Assembly (NCBI RefSeq): GCF_002776525.5
Contig: NC_045439.1
Coordinates: forward strand, 122,275,226-122,339,225
Length of the DNA stretch: 64,000 bases
From: Piliocolobus tephrosceles
Lineage: Eukaryota > Chordata > Mammalia > Primates > Cercopithecidae
Direction of reading: 5' to 3'
The position numbers and the translations under genes are program-made. Below are positions 1 to 12,266 of the stretch, in pieces. The notes beneath the pieces were generated by a model that saw only the letters and a list, made by a program, of their open reading frames with translations, was not told where the DNA came from and did no database searches. The first letter of the stretch is position 1. The number at the start of each line of letters is the position of its first letter.

Positions 1-84
1 AGAATCATGAGCCAAATAAACCTCTTTTCTTTATAAATTACCTACCCTCAGATATTCCCTTATAACAACACAAAACAGATGGAA
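1..84 (+). mobile_element. 3' end of a MaLR (MST/THE1-type) LTR, cut by window edge
   Basis: The segment has the typical MaLR LTR 3' end: a stretch like GAGCCAAATAAACCTC, then an AT-rich run and CTCAGATATTCCCTTATA, then an ACAACACAAAAC-type terminus. The same ending recurs in the better-preserved LTRs at 53253-53572 and 60265-60685. The 5' part lies outside the window. The family name rests on remembered consensus. Confidence 0.6.
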
Positions 85-1194
85 GACAACCATCTACTAT
101 GGATACAGATGGCAGAATTAACAACATGTGCAAAAGAATGGGGTATAATTGAGTGTGGTAGGCAAAGAATGTGAACCAATTTCTCCATTAAACAATAATA
201 TAACATTAATTTAATAAAAACATCTCACTGGCAGGTAGGAAAGAGATTAGACAAGAAGTGAAAAAGAGAAAGGTCTAGATTCCCTACTACAAGTGCAGTT
301 CACAGATGAGCACTAGCAGCAGCAGCATTATCTGGGAGTATGTTAGAAATACAGAAACTCAGGCCCCATCAAAGACCTACCAAAAAAGAATCTGTGTTTT
401 AAGATTCTCAGGTGATGTATATGCACATTAAAATGAGTGACCTGGGACTATAGGCCAGACAAGTAGCTGGAAGGGTACTAAAATTCCCCTGGTAAGGCCT
501 GGAACCAAGAAGACTTGCTCTTGAAAATGCAAATCAACTATGAACAATAATTCTCTGCTCATCTCTAAAATTCCAAGCACTCTTTTAAGAACAGATCACA
601 AAAGCAGTCAAGAGTTACAGAGATTAAGCACATTTTAAATACCTTATACAAGAACATTAATAATAATCTATCAATTTCTGATTGGGACGTAGAAGAAGAA
701 AGACTTGCAACTTAGTGAGATGGCACCTATTTTACAAACATGGGAAAAATTAGAGAAGTGCATTTGGGGATTTTAAGCTACAAGCAGATGACTTATTTTT
801 AAAAATCATAAAAACTTGCACTTTTCCAAGTGATAAGGTGAAAGTAAAATGAATTTCCATACAGTTTTCAAGAGTACATTTCCAAAATGTTATCTTTAAT
901 AAGCTCTACCAAAATCACAAAGAGAGAATATCATTATTTAATATTTCTGTGTTGTACTGATCTTTAAGGTCACTTAAAAGATTAATATAATGGACTGGGT
1001 ATTAGATAATATCTAAGATTGTTGTTAATTTTGTTAGGTATAATAACTACATTGTGGTTATATTAGAAAATGTCTATTTTTTCAGGAATATGTACTGAAA
1101 TACGTAAGGATAAACAGAGTTCCTTTAAATAGCAAAAAAAAGAAAGAAATACGGATAGAAGTTATGGCAAAATCTTCACGTTTATTGGCTCTGA

Positions 1195-1378
1195 ATTAGG
1201 GGTTGACAAAGTAGCCAGCAGCCTGTTTTTATATGGCTTAACTAAGAATGGCTTTTCCATATTTAACAAATTGTAAAAGCAACAAAGACTGTACAACAGA
1301 AACCAAACGCTGCCCCCGAAGCCTAAAATGGTTACTAGCAGGCCCTTTACAGAAAATGTTTGCTGATCCTTGTTCTAA
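1195..1378 (-). mobile_element. MER1-type hAT-Charlie non-autonomous DNA transposon
   Basis: The copy shows the order GGGGTTGACAAA, then GCCTGTTTTTATA, then AAGCCTAAAATGG, then GGCCCTTTACAGAAAA and TTTGCTGATCC. This is the reverse complement of the order seen in the better copy at 29211-29431. It is heavily diverged. The exact subfamily cannot be fixed by eye. Confidence 0.6.
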
Positions 1379-1918
1379 ATTATGGGCATATAAGGCTTTG
1401 TTGCACTATTTGTTCTACTTTTGTGTATATTAGAATTTTCTCACAATGAAAGATTTTAAAATATCAATCTCATTCCACAGTAGATAAAAGACTTTAAAAT
1501 ATCTCATTCCCTAAAAATGCTTTAACAGAAACAAAAAAAGAATTTCTCACAATTTGCTGAACATTCAAAATGTACTTTTAAACAATGAATAATGATTCTC
1601 ATTCAAAAGATATTTGAGTACATTAGGTACTAGGCATTGTTCTAGGGCCAAGAGATACAGATATTATTTTGTCTGAATAAGCCAGATGAAATTCCTTGCC
1701 TTCACAGAATTCTGGCATTGTTTTGCTTACTTTTCTTATTTTAATCACAAACATTCTATCTTCCTCCCTTTCAGTATGGTCAAATACATTACCATGCTCT
1801 GACATAAAAACTAAACACTTATAAGTACATTTGTTTCACTGTAAATTTAAAATAAACCACTCAACGCAAAAATCAGACTAACAAGTATTTTTTAAGCTAA
1901 TAATTAGACAATACTTAC

Positions 1919-2082
1919 TGGGGATCCAAAGTTGTGTCCAACTTCATGAGCAAAAGTAATGTGAGAGACTTTGGGAGGTACATGAGACCCATAGTTCTGA
2001 ACAGTAATAATTCCAGTGTTTAAGGACTTCTTCTTACCATCTGAATAGAGTTTACTTTTTTCACATATTCCTCCAGAGCTTC
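1919..2082 (-). CDS. ADAM10: ADAM10 exon 9: metalloprotease domain with zinc-binding motif
   Basis: This 164-bp coding exon encodes residues 338-392 of the disintegrin and metalloproteinase ADAM10, the membrane sheddase that cleaves Notch, APP, cadherins and other surface proteins. Read on the minus strand it gives [10 protein letters not shown], then [26 protein letters not shown] supplies the catalytic Glu384 and zinc ligands His383 and His387. The third ligand, His393, must be the first codon of the next exon, which lies outside the window. The acceptor ends TTAG (AG at 2083-2084) and the donor is GTAAGT (1913-1918). The exon takes up the last base of exon 8 to form Gly338 and ends in phase 0. 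No stop or frameshift is present. Assignment to ADAM10 rather than another ADAM rests on matching the remembered protein across five exons; residue numbers follow the human protein. Confidence 0.96.
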
Positions 2083-2617
2083 CTAATCCAGAACAAAAAA
2101 AAATGGCTAAGTTAGCATCTATTTCCCCTTATCCCCTAAAAAAGTAATATATGCTATATTAAATGAAAACATTTTATATTTTAATCTAAAATAGAAATGG
2201 TACTCAAACGTATCACATACGCAAAAGTTTCTTTGGTCTAAGACTAAGAAGTCACTTCAAATAAAAGTTTTAATGACACTCATAAAGAAACTCCCAGGAC
2301 TGAGTACACAACCTTCACAAATGTTCTTCATAATCAAAATGTCCCCCAAATTTTGTTCCCATTAATTTAGGAAAACAAATATTTACATTTCCTTTCAATC
2401 TGAATATATCCATATTTACACTGAGTCAAAGTGTACATCCTCTCATCTTTTAAAAAGAAATCTTATGATTTAAGTTAAATGAAAGTTGAACAAAATATCC
2501 TCAAGAAGATTCTGAGAAAGTCACTTCTACAAAAAGCAGTGAGGCACATGAGTACATGTCCTGAGATACAACATACAATGTATTTGTAAAAAAAGAAAAT
2601 AATTATGTCAAGAAAGT

Positions 2618-2695
2618 TAAAAAAAAAAAAAAAAAAAGAGGGGGTGGAGGAAAGAAGGAAAAAGAGAATACGGGTGGGAAGGAAGAGATAGAAAG
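2618..2695 (+). repeat. Poly-A tract followed by purine-rich low-complexity sequence
   Basis: About twenty A residues are followed by a run that is almost wholly A and G (GAGGGGGTGGAGGAAAGAAGG-like). It could be the tail of an unrecognised retro-insertion, but I see no body and no convincing target duplication. Confidence 0.7.
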
Positions 2696-2745
2696 CAAAT
2701 GCGGCAAAAGGTTAATAATTGATTAATCTATCAAGAATTAACCAT

Positions 2746-3033
2746 TGCTGAGCGCAGTGGCTCATGCCTGTAATCCCAGCACTTCGGGAGGCCGAGGCAG
2801 ATGGATCACTTGAGGTCAGGACTTTGAGACCAACCTGGCCAACATGGTAAAACCCCATCTCTACTAAAAATACAAAAATTAGCTGGGTGTGGTATTGCAC
2901 ACCTGTAATCCCAGCTACTCGGGCAGGAGAACTGCCTGAACCCGGGAGGTGGAAGCTGCAGTGAGCTGAGATTGTGCCACAGCACTCCAGCCTGGGTGAC
3001 ACAGGGAGACTCTGTCTTAAAAAAAAAAAAAAA
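2746..3033 (+). mobile_element. AluS
   Basis: This is a dimeric Alu running from GCTGAGCGCAGTGG through both arms to a poly-A tail, then (AGA)n to about 3052. A short deletion in the right arm removes part of GGAGGCTGAGG. A 7-bp AAGAATT occurs on both sides and may be part of a target duplication. The minus-strand open frame across it is an Alu translation. Confidence 0.93.
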
Positions 3034-4393
3034 AGAAGAAGAAGAAGAAGAATTTCATCATACTATTCTTGCAACCTTTCCGCAGGCTTGGAATTTTCAA
3101 AATAAATTTAAAAACTGAATTATGACTGTTCCAATATGTCTTTAGGGCACTATAAAAATTTAAAAGAAAAGCCATATTTCCACTTAAATATTTTTATCAT
3201 TTTTTCATCTGTTCATTAACAGCCACTTTAGAATTTAATAGCAAAACGACAGTGCTTTCACAGCTAAAATCAATTATGAGAAACTGGAAAAATAATAATA
3301 GGAAAATCAGAAAACGTCTGGTCAATTCATGCCTTTATATAGACATTACACTGGTAAGATCATATTTTCTTTTAATTAACTTTATTATTAATATTTTCAG
3401 TGAGAAGTTATTTAGTTTATATTTATACTTAAAAGTTTTCCCTATTTGATTTTTAAACGAAATACAACCAAATGGATAAGGGTATTACGATAACTGCTCA
3501 AATTAGCTTTCTATACACAAGTTACAACAAAGTTACTAAACCATTAAAAAAAAAAAAAAAAAAGTCTAATACTGTTTCTCCTCCCCTTCCCATTCTGCCC
3601 GCTTCAAAAACAAGTCTAATATTTAGAATCACTAATAAAGCATGTAATAGAAGGCAATTCAAAACAGGTCTACAAGAATGGTATTATACTACAACTGTTG
3701 CCTTGCTCCCCTTAAATATAAGAAAACTATATGGCAACAAAATACAAATTTGAATTACTGTTACTATTTAATTCAGAAAGCTGAAATGAAAACTATATTT
3801 CAAAGAAAAGTAAACTAAAAGACTGAGTCACATGCAAATTTAACCCAGCTAGGGGTTGAGAACCTTTATGATATTCAAAATTTACTACCTTTTCTACATT
3901 GACAACTGAGTAGAGAGAAAATACTAAATAATTTGTCAGTATTTACTATATTTTCCTAAGCTAGTTCTACTTTCGAAGCTGAGTCCTGAGGAGCACATCA
4001 TTATTTCTGGAAACCAGAAAATATATAAATAAGTATTCTGTATATAATAATTATTGTACACACAGCATAGTTTTAAACAAATAGTAAATTAATATCCTGC
4101 CTTAGTGAAGATTTGTCATGTGCATATTGGTCCAATGCAGTACTGTCAAACTTGAATTAAGCATAGAAGACTCCACACTTCAAATCTTTATCAGTTAAAA
4201 AAAAAAAAAAAGATAAATAGGCATATTTTAAAATCTCTGATAATACACATTTTTCTGCACTTTTAGGGTCTGGTCAATTTAAGAGAAGAGTATACATAAA
4301 TTAGACTATACTATCCTGAAATATAGTAATTTATATATTGCTTCTTAAAAACTGTTTTTGGTCTTTATGATTATTGCTTATATGAAAGTTTAA

Positions 4394-4703
4394 AATAGCC
4401 AGGCACAGTGGTTTACACCTGTAATCCCAACACTTTGGGAGGCCGCGGCAGGCCGATCATCTGAGATCAGGAGTTGGAGGCCAGCATAGCCAACATGTTG
4501 AAACCCCATCTCTACTAAAATTACAAAAATTAGCCAGGCGAAGTGGTACATGCATGTAATCTCAGCTACTCCAGAGGCTGAGGCAGGGGAATCACTTGAA
4601 CCCGGGAGGCGGAGGTTGCAATGAACAGAGATCATGCCACTGCACTCAAGCCTGGGCAACAGAGCAAGACTCTCTCTCAATCAATCAATCGATCGATCAA
4701 TGG
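4394..4703 (+). mobile_element. AluS with (ATCA/ATCG)n tail
   Basis: This is a full dimeric Alu whose tail has become a short tetranucleotide repeat (TCAA/TCGA) at 4676-4700. It is flanked by AAGTTTAA at 4386-4393 and 4704-4711, which is probably the target-site duplication. Confidence 0.93.
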
Positions 4704-6090
4704 AAGTTTAATATTTGTTGCAGGCTAATAGCATATGTTGGAGTAACTTGATTATACAGGAAGAAATAAAATACTATTTGTAACTCTGAAAGTTATGGTT
4801 TAATTTTTTAAATACTGCAACTAGTTTTGATATGCCAGAAAACTCAGTAATGAGGTATTACATATACCCACAGCTAAACCATTACCTCAAACTCAATTGC
4901 TACATATTTTAAATTTAAGATTTTATTATACATATATTCATCACTGACAAATATAAGTTGTGAATAACAATGAGAAGGGTGAAATGTTTTAAATTCAGGT
5001 CAGAAGTAATTATTGATGAATGAGTCAATGAGCAACAAAGAAGTATAATGGCAATTTTCTATCTGCAGGATAGTTTGAGAGCTAAAGTCAGAGTATCCAT
5101 CCTAAACTTCAAAACAGACCAACTCCACCCCACTCCCCCAAAAAAAGTCTTAGAAAAAAATACAAGAGTAATATGATACCTTGACATATTCCATAAATAC
5201 AGTTTTGATGTGAGGAGGTCAAAAATTAATAGTAACATGCTGATCATACAATACTAATCTGAGCAGTAATTCTGGACCAGACCATAGTACTACTCCCAGA
5301 AGTGTTACTAGGAAATGTGAGAGCACAGTCATTTGGCTTTCAAGTCTGGAGAGCACTACTCACATGTAAAGGGTAGGGATCAAAGATGTTAAATATACAA
5401 GGGGTCCAGACAAGCACAAAATGCCAATAGAAAGTGTTCCATTGCAATATTCTAATGATGTAATTTTCCCAACATTTGAAATTATACTTTTAAACTATGG
5501 GTTAAGAATAAGCTGTGGGTTTTCCCGAGAACCCTGTGTTAAGTTCTGTATGCTCTCAAATTTTAATATGTAATATCAAACTAAAACATCGAATCTAAAA
5601 AAACAGAAGAGACTATTTCTACCAAATGAAATGCCTCAAAAAATGTTCTTCACAAATAGAGGAGTACTAAAGGTTTCAGGACTAACTATAGAGATGAATT
5701 CCAAAGCCAGCCTCATTCAATGATGAGGCCGAACCGAGACTCTGTTCATTCAGTTAACTGATACGACCTATAGGTAGAAACATGAAGACTCAAAGGAAGA
5801 GCAAAGATAGAATTACAATGAAAAAATAAACAACTAGAAGAAAAATGATTTTCCTGAATTTATAGACAGAGAACAGACAAGAATCCTGCCTCCCACCTCT
5901 CATTCCATTGCTCTTCCCATTATGCCATGACAATTACCCAAAATTATATCAAAATATTATAGCTTAGTATGATTTATAACTCTTCCCTCTCAAGAAAGAA
6001 GAAAACATATTCCATCAATATATAACCTCTACTAAGAAGTAGAAAACATTTCAGCTGCTTATTTGAAACATCTAAGAAAAGGCTAGGATG

Positions 6091-6094
<4 letters not shown>

Positions 6095-6136
<42 letters not shown>
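6095..6136 (+). repeat. (TG)n microsatellite
   Basis: There are 21 uninterrupted TG units, a likely length-polymorphic site within ADAM10 intron 8. Confidence 0.98.
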
Positions 6137-6137
<1 letters not shown>

Positions 6138-6182
6138 TTTTATTTATACATATATAAAATATCTAGTAATATAACTGCCAAA

Positions 6183-6360
6183 TGAACTGAATCTGGAGTC
6201 AAATGGTCCAGATTCCAGATCCTGTTCCACCTCTAGCTGTGTGATATTAGGTTGGTCACAAAGTTTCTGAATACAAGTTTCCTCATCTGTAGAAAGGAGA
6301 CTATAATACCTACACCTCATAAAGGTATTGAAATAATCAATACTAAATATATAACATTCC
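6183..6360 (+). mobile_element. MIR (tRNA-derived SINE)
   Basis: The MIR core is recognisable: CTAGCTGTGTGATATTAGG, then GTTTCCTCATCTGTAGAAAGG, then ATAATACCTACACCTCATAAA. It is diverged, as expected for a mammal-wide element. Confidence 0.85.
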
Positions 6361-6817
6361 TTATTTTAAAAAAAAATTAAGTCAAATCTGAAACTCAGTT
6401 CAGCTAGTAGTAAGGGCAAAAACAAGTGAAGAAGAAAGCTGGCAGTGTTATTTCAAGGCAGATAACCTACACTAGAAAAAACTGGACCAAAGGGACAAAG
6501 ATCCCTTTTCTTTCCCACTTTGGCCTCTATTCTTCTATGTCTGCCTAGCCCCTCCCCAGCAGCTCTTAGAAGATGGCTTCCAAGAGCTGAAGTTAGGGGT
6601 TTAACATAGAGTAATCGAAGCAGATATCTAATGTCTGATATAAAGAGAGATAATAATATAAAAGGAAAAAAGGCAGAGGCAGGGAAAATGGGGATAGAAC
6701 ATTGACAGTAGGAGTCTCAGTTTTCTATTTTGGTTGCCAATCACCATATTTTTGCTCATGAAGTACACAGGAAGTATCTTGTTTCACCTTTATGAAGACC
6801 CTAATAATGAAAATACA

Positions 6818-7074
6818 GAGGAGGGCGGATCACGAGGTCAGGAGATTGAGACCATCCTGGCTAACATGGTGAAACCCTGTCTCTACTAAAACTACAAAAA
6901 ATTAGCCTGGCACGGTGGTGGGCGCCTGTAGTTCCAGCTACTCGGGAGGCTGAGGCAGGAGAATGGCGTGAACCCAGGGGGTGGAGCTTGCAGTGAGCGG
7001 CGATCACGCCACTGCACTCCAGCCTGGGTGACAGAGCAAGACTCTGTCTCAAAAAAAAAAAAAAAAAAAGAAAA
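6818..7074 (+). mobile_element. AluY, 5'-truncated
   Basis: The Alu begins at GAGGGCGGATCACGAGG, roughly consensus position 45-50, and continues through the right arm to a poly-A tail. Perfect 9-bp target duplications GAAAATACA lie at 6809-6817 and 7075-7083. The truncation therefore happened at insertion and is not a later deletion. Confidence 0.93.
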
Positions 7075-7427
7075 GAAAATACAAGTAACACCCCCACCAA
7101 ATATACCTGACCAGTACTCCCCAAAACTGTCAGGGGAGGAAGGATGGAGATTTGAGAATACCTAATCTGTTCAATTTTTTGTAAATCTAAAACTGTTCTA
7201 AAAAATAAAGCCTACTTTAAAAAAAAATAAGTAGTTGAATCTAAAGACATGAGAATATCTGAAGATTTAGGAAGAATTTTACCAAATTCCCACAGAATCA
7301 TTACATTCTTAAATATAATAGTCTATAACTGAAAACGCAAAATGGCAGGAAGTTTTTAGTTTAAGATCACAAACTCACTTACCCAGGAGGCATTTTGTGA
7401 GCAAGCTTTAGAGACAAAAATATTAAT

Positions 7428-7612
7428 GTGGTGCTTCTCAAACTTCAGTGTGCATCAGAATCACTTTGAGAACTTGTTCCAACTAAGACTGCTGGGCTTC
7501 ACACACATAGTTTCTGATTCAAGAGACCCGGGTACGGCCTAAGAACTTATATTTCTAACAAGTTCCTAGGTGATGATGATGGTGCTAGTCCACGGATCAC
7601 ACTTTGAGAACC
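7428..7612 (+). mobile_element. MER20-like hAT DNA transposon
   Basis: It starts with GTGCTTCTCAAACTTCAGTGTGCATCAGAATCAC, has the internal CTGCTGGGCTTCACACA and TTTCTAACAAGTTCC, and ends with ACACTTTGAGAACCAC. The two ends are inverted repeats of each other. The layout is typical of MER20. Confidence 0.85.
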
Positions 7613-9032
7613 ACTTATTTGAGACTTCAGAACTACCGTATTAATGGATATATACAAACAAAATCATATGAGACCCTGAGTTTTTAATAGTACTTACTAA
7701 TGAATAGGGAGAAGAAATCACAAACTTTGTGATAAAATCATCCAAACATTGAAGGGGCAAAGAGATTTCAGAGTATAGAAGTTTCACACATGAAAAATCA
7801 CAGGAAAGAGTGAGCTGTACAATCTTCTGACCAATCCAAGTAACAAAAAAAGCACAGATTATCATAAAAGACAAATATCCAAAAGTACTGCACTATCAAT
7901 ATGCAGCCCATGACATAAACTTGTACTTTAAAATGATATCATGAAATTGAGTACACTTTAAAACATAGAAGAAAAGCAAAAGAAGCTATGGCAATTGTAA
8001 AAATATTAACTTAAAATAATGACTTTTAAAAAAGGAGAAAGAAATATAAAGGAAAATAAAGAACTACTTAAGATCTTAAAATATACAAAACAAATCAAAG
8101 AACAAACTAATAAGAATAGGAATACAAAAGCTTCTCTTACTCTGGATAAAGCAGAAGTTTTTTTGTTTTTGTTTTTTAAAAAAGATAGAAATGAATTATC
8201 AGAAGGAGAATTTGTTGTATATAGCTCAGAAGATAATATACTATTGATTAAACTCTACTTGGCACAATTTATATTCAAAGAGCCTGGGGTCCTTTCTACT
8301 CATCTTTCAATTAATAAATTTGGATTTCTAAACTAGGAAACTGAACTTATACAGTAAATCACTGCTCCTCCACGACACTCCACCCCCACTGTAATGGGAA
8401 GGGTATTGTCCCATCCCAACATTATCAATGACAATAGCTTTCATGGCTAAGGCAGAAACTCAGCAGAGTATGAACCCAGGTGATGATGTCAATGGAGTTG
8501 TGGGTACCAGGGACTTCCTGCCTACATCTCTTTCATGCAGTGCTTCCCTTTTATTTGAATAAAGGCTAGAAATAAAACAATAAAGGTAGGCTTTCTTTTC
8601 TACCTGCCACTCTTGATGAGGATTTCTCTGCTCTTTATCTCACTACAGAAGAGAGAGCAAGACACAGTTTTCCTCTTTTGATTCTAAGTACCCTATTTTG
8701 GGGAAATATATAACATTTATTAACTTTTGTGGAAAAATTAAATTTCCCTTTGGGTTTCAGAATTACCACTTTTTCTCACAAAATTATTTACTTCATTTGG
8801 TCTATTCAAATGTCAGGAATCAGGATATTTCCCTGTATGCATTTCAAAATAAAAAGCTCCTTCATCTATTGTGCCTTTTCCATTATGCTTATGAGTCTTG
8901 CCTAACTCAAGTAGCATAAATTAAGATATTGTAAGGCATCACTTTCTCCTATACTTTGAAAATTCAACATTCCCTGAAAACTCCTCTTTGTTTCAAGTAG
9001 TAAGTTAAGACGTATTTAATATGATAAACTAC

Positions 9033-9216
9033 CTGAAGGTGCTCCAACCCAAGCCAGACCAAGTACGCCATCATCAAAATCTCGGTCTGTGAAGACATAG
9101 GCCAAACAGTAGTCATCATGATTCTGCTCAGAATTCAATTCCAGAAACTTCTCCACACCAATATTTGGGAAACGGAAAGGATTTGTAGGGTCCTTCTCAT
9201 CGGCAGTTGTATTGAT
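9033..9216 (-). CDS. ADAM10: ADAM10 exon 8: metalloprotease domain, N-terminal half
   Basis: This 184-bp exon encodes residues 277-337 plus the first base of codon 338. Translation on the minus strand starts [12 protein letters not shown] and ends [19 protein letters not shown] carries the sequon at Asn278, one of the known N-glycosylation positions of the ectodomain. It belongs to the catalytic domain, upstream of the zinc helix. The acceptor is TTTTAG and the donor is GTAGTT at 9027-9032. The last base pairs with GA of exon 9 to make Gly. There is no disruption, and no tissue-specific or alternative splice site is evident. Confidence 0.96.
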
Positions 9217-10438
9217 CTAAAATCCAAAACAATAATTTAGTAAGTAATTAATGTTAGCAGAGCTTTAGTGTAAATGTCTGCTCGCCTTCTTCTGCATATA
9301 CCTGGACAATATGCTCCCATGGAAATCAGGCCTGAATTAAGGCTTCTAAGGTTGTTCCCACTGCCCACATCCCTGAGCTGATCACAGAAGGCAAAACAAT
9401 AACAACAAATAAAAAAGAAAGGCTAAGTAGGGAAATTAAAATTAAAGATATTAAATTTCTGAGCAAGTATTCACCAGATTCCTGAACACTTGGGAAGAAA
9501 AAACAAGTTTTGCTTTCAAAAGCTCAGTAAAGGAAGTAAAGTTTCTCAAATTTAATTATCTGAACAAGTCTCCTTTAGTCCTAATCTCCTACATATGGTG
9601 ACACCTACAAGGATATAAAACCCTGTATTTTAGCTAATCACTAGAATATAAAATAGATATCAAACCCAAGACTGTCAGTTCAGCAGACAAATCATTTTCC
9701 TGGTTTTCCTTGCCTAGAGAGTCACATGAGCCAAACCAAACTAACTGCAAATTTATTTATTTTTTTCCTGATTATGGGCAAGAATTTTGCTTTCTAATTT
9801 AAACTCACTTCTTTTACTATTTCGAACTGAGTTATTTCAGAATGTTTCTTTTGACACTTAGCTACTATACTCCTACCACAGGTTCCTCCTTCGGAATCTG
9901 AATAATCTCTTCTAATACCAGACTTCTATTAAACAAAAGCTTTCATTTATTAGCCCCTGCATCCTTTCAGAGACCTGTCTGTCTCCTATGAAGTCCTAGA
10001 ACAATTTGGCTTTCTCCAGGTAAGCTAAGGCATTACAATATGAAAGTAAATGTTTTTACTGAAAGGCAAACCTCAGTCTATTTGAAAATGTTGGCAATAA
10101 GAGGATCATATAATGGTTGATACAACAAGAATTACAGGTCTCTTTATGACCCGTACTCTCCAGTAAAACCAAGAGGCTCAGAAGCAGAAAGGCAAAAACA
10201 CCATTGAGGGCAACTGCTTAAGAATAGATTTTAGAACATCTGGTTTATCTATTAACAATTAACCAAAAACAATCAGTTACGGCCATTTAACACCAAAAAA
10301 ATTCAAAAGCAAGCACACTGTATTTTACAGATACTCCATGCTTGAAGACATGCTGTAGATGGCTTTCTCCCACTAAATATAAAAACGAAATTTCCTAGTA
10401 ATTCTCTAATACTGGCTATAAATAAAAATTGCATCTAA

Positions 10439-10718
10439 GGCCAGGCACGGTGGCTCATGCCTGTAATCCAAGCACTTTGGGAGGCCAAGGCGGGCAGATC
10501 ACCTGAGGTCAACAGTTCAAGACCAACATGGTGAAACCCTGTATCTACAAAAATACAAAAATTAGCCAGGCATGACGGCAGGTGCCTGTAATCCCAGCTA
10601 CTTGGGAGGCTGAGGTGGGAGAATCACTTGAAACTGGAAGGTAGAGGCTGCAGTGAGCCAAGACTGCGCCTTTGAACTCCAACTTGGGCGACAGAGTGAG
10701 ACTCCTTCTCGAAAAAAA
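10439..10718 (+). mobile_element. AluS
   Basis: This is a dimeric Alu with a small deletion in the left arm (CAAGACCAACATGG joined where CAGCCTGGCC is expected). It is flanked by AAAAATTGCATCTAA (10424-10438) and its near copy after the tail (10719-10733), one mismatch, which is the target duplication. Confidence 0.93.
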
Positions 10719-11007
10719 AAAAATTGCACCTAAATTGTAATTACCTATTATTTAAATGGCTTATTAATATTTGCTGACATAATATAAATTTTAAATTAAT
10801 AGGTTGTGAACAACCTTCAACAGATAAAACTTTACTAAAGTTTTAATAAGAGTTAAGGTCTAAAGACAACCAACTACCACATTATTTACTTATACACATG
10901 CATTTCTTCATAATACAAATCATTTTCCTCAAAGGACATCACTAAAATGTGTTGAGGTGTTCTCTACTTTTCATTATTTGCATTTTATTGCTCTGCCTAC
11001 TAAACAG

Positions 11008-11277
11008 CAACACTTAATACTTCTTATCATTGTTACTTGCTCATTTAAGGATTTATATTGCTCACAGAATACATGAAAGCAATTAATTACGAACAATTCT
11101 TATACTGTAAATCAGTAAATCATATTTCACCTTAAGAAAATCCAACACTTAATACTTCTTATCATTGTTACTTGCTCATTTAAGGATTTATATTGCTCAC
11201 AGAATACATGAAAGCAATTAATTACGAAAAATTCTTATACTGTAAATCAGTAAATCATATTTCACCTTAGGAAAATC
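11008..11277. repeat. 135-bp tandem duplication (two copies)
   Basis: Copy 1 is 11008-11142 and copy 2 is 11143-11277. They are adjacent and the same length. I count two differences, C/A near the middle (after ATTACGAA) and A/G near the end (CCTTA-A/G-GAAAA), so identity is about 98.5%. Neither copy matches a repeat family I know. It sits in intron 7, about 1 kb from exon 7. Confidence 0.96.
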
Positions 11278-12266
11278 CAATTTAAGATTTAATCATACTA
11301 CTTCTAAATTTAAGGACTACCTACAGCTATGTGGCTGAATGTATATCCTAAAATTTTCCAGTATAGATATTTTATCTAACCATATTTGAAGAAAAATAGG
11401 AAAGCATAAATATTAAGGAACCCTATGGCAAATACTTTTGTGAAAGGATGATTTTTTAAAGTTCGATTGTTTATTTAGTATATAAATACTGTTTCTTAAA
11501 AAGCTATACATATATATTTAGAATATTCAGAAATTTTTTGAAAAAATAGCCTAAATTTGTCAGCAATTTATTTATTTACCTATAATTTATAACATTAAAA
11601 CTAATACTATGTGACCCTATGGCTCTGGATCAGCTTTTCTCAAAATGCCTAAAGTATTTTGGAATCTGTTCATGTTAATATATTTTTTCTAAAAAAAAGT
11701 TTCATGGTCAAAAATTTAGAAAAATATGGGTTTCTTTCCTGAAAGACTTCTCAAAACTTGATACATGTTACTGTGAGTTGTGAATTTTCAAGAAGATTAT
11801 AGTATTAAAGGTTTTTCCAACTTCCAATTTTATTTAAACACTGTATTTATCCTCTTTCTCCCCTGGAACACCAAATGGAACATACAGTGAAAAATATTGC
11901 ACAAAGCAAATTTTAGGAAACTGAGGGATAATGTGAGGGGGAAGAAGTCAAGTACTATATCCGTAGTTATTGAAGGGTCAGAGCTTTCTTAATAATATGT
12001 TAATCAGACAGACTGAAAACACACTTCACCTCTATTGTAGTCCGGATTAAGACCTTATACATTTAATTCTTAAATCTTAAACCCAAGTATCTGTGTGTGT
12101 GTACATGTGTAAACGCCAGGAGTAAAAAATTGCATCAATAGATACAATTTAATTTAAATTATTTAATTCATAAAGATAAAATTAAAAGCAAGCTTTTGTG
12201 TGTGTGTGTAAACATGGTCTGGATTGTTGCACTTTTTAAGTGTTTTTAACTATTTAAGTTCCTTAC

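Larger units (their letters stand above)
1..1918 (-). other. ADAM10: ADAM10 intron 9 (partial)
   Basis: This is the intron that follows the zinc-motif exon. Its donor GTAAGT is read on the minus strand at 1913-1918, and its acceptor is outside the window. It is AT-rich. Besides the LTR end (1-84) and a MER1-type hAT copy (about 1195-1378), there is a possible weak ancient-repeat match near 1600-1730. I see nothing else classifiable in 85-1194 or 1379-1912. Confidence 0.8.
2083..9032 (-). other. ADAM10: ADAM10 intron 8
   Basis: The intron is about 6.95 kb. It holds two Alus on the plus strand (2746-3033 and 4396-4703), a 5'-truncated AluY (6818-7074), a MIR (6183-6360), a MER20-like element (7428-7612), a (TG)n microsatellite (6095-6136), a poly-A plus purine-rich tract (2618-2695) and poly-A runs near 3545 and 4198. 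The intervals 3055-4385, 4712-6180 and 7613-9026 are AT-rich sequence in which I recognise nothing further. The donor is GTAGTT (9027-9032). Confidence 0.9.
9217..12266 (-). other. ADAM10: ADAM10 intron 7
   Basis: The intron is about 3.05 kb. It contains one plus-strand AluS (10439-10718) and a 135-bp tandem duplication (11008-11277). The rest (9217-10423, 10734-11007, 11278-12260) is AT-rich sequence in which I recognise nothing, apart from a short (GT)n near 12198-12209. Confidence 0.92.

Noticed and set aside
2712..3002. 96-codon minus-strand open frame, and similar ones at 4390-4680, 12515-12817, 15544-15849, 22240-22722, 23587-23907, 25207-25467, 54649-54900, 61387-61656 and 62351-62618
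   Set aside because: All are translations of Alu sequence (typical LSPRLECSG, SASQVAGITG or LPSSWDYR peptides) and not genes.
4676..4703. TCAA/TCGA run as a possible regulatory palindrome cluster
   Set aside because: It is the mutated tail of the adjacent Alu, inside the Alu's target duplications.
8019..8336. 105-codon plus-strand open frame in intron 8
   Set aside because: It is rich in Lys, Asn, Glu and Phe codons from AT-rich sequence, with no recognisable domain and no splice or promoter context.
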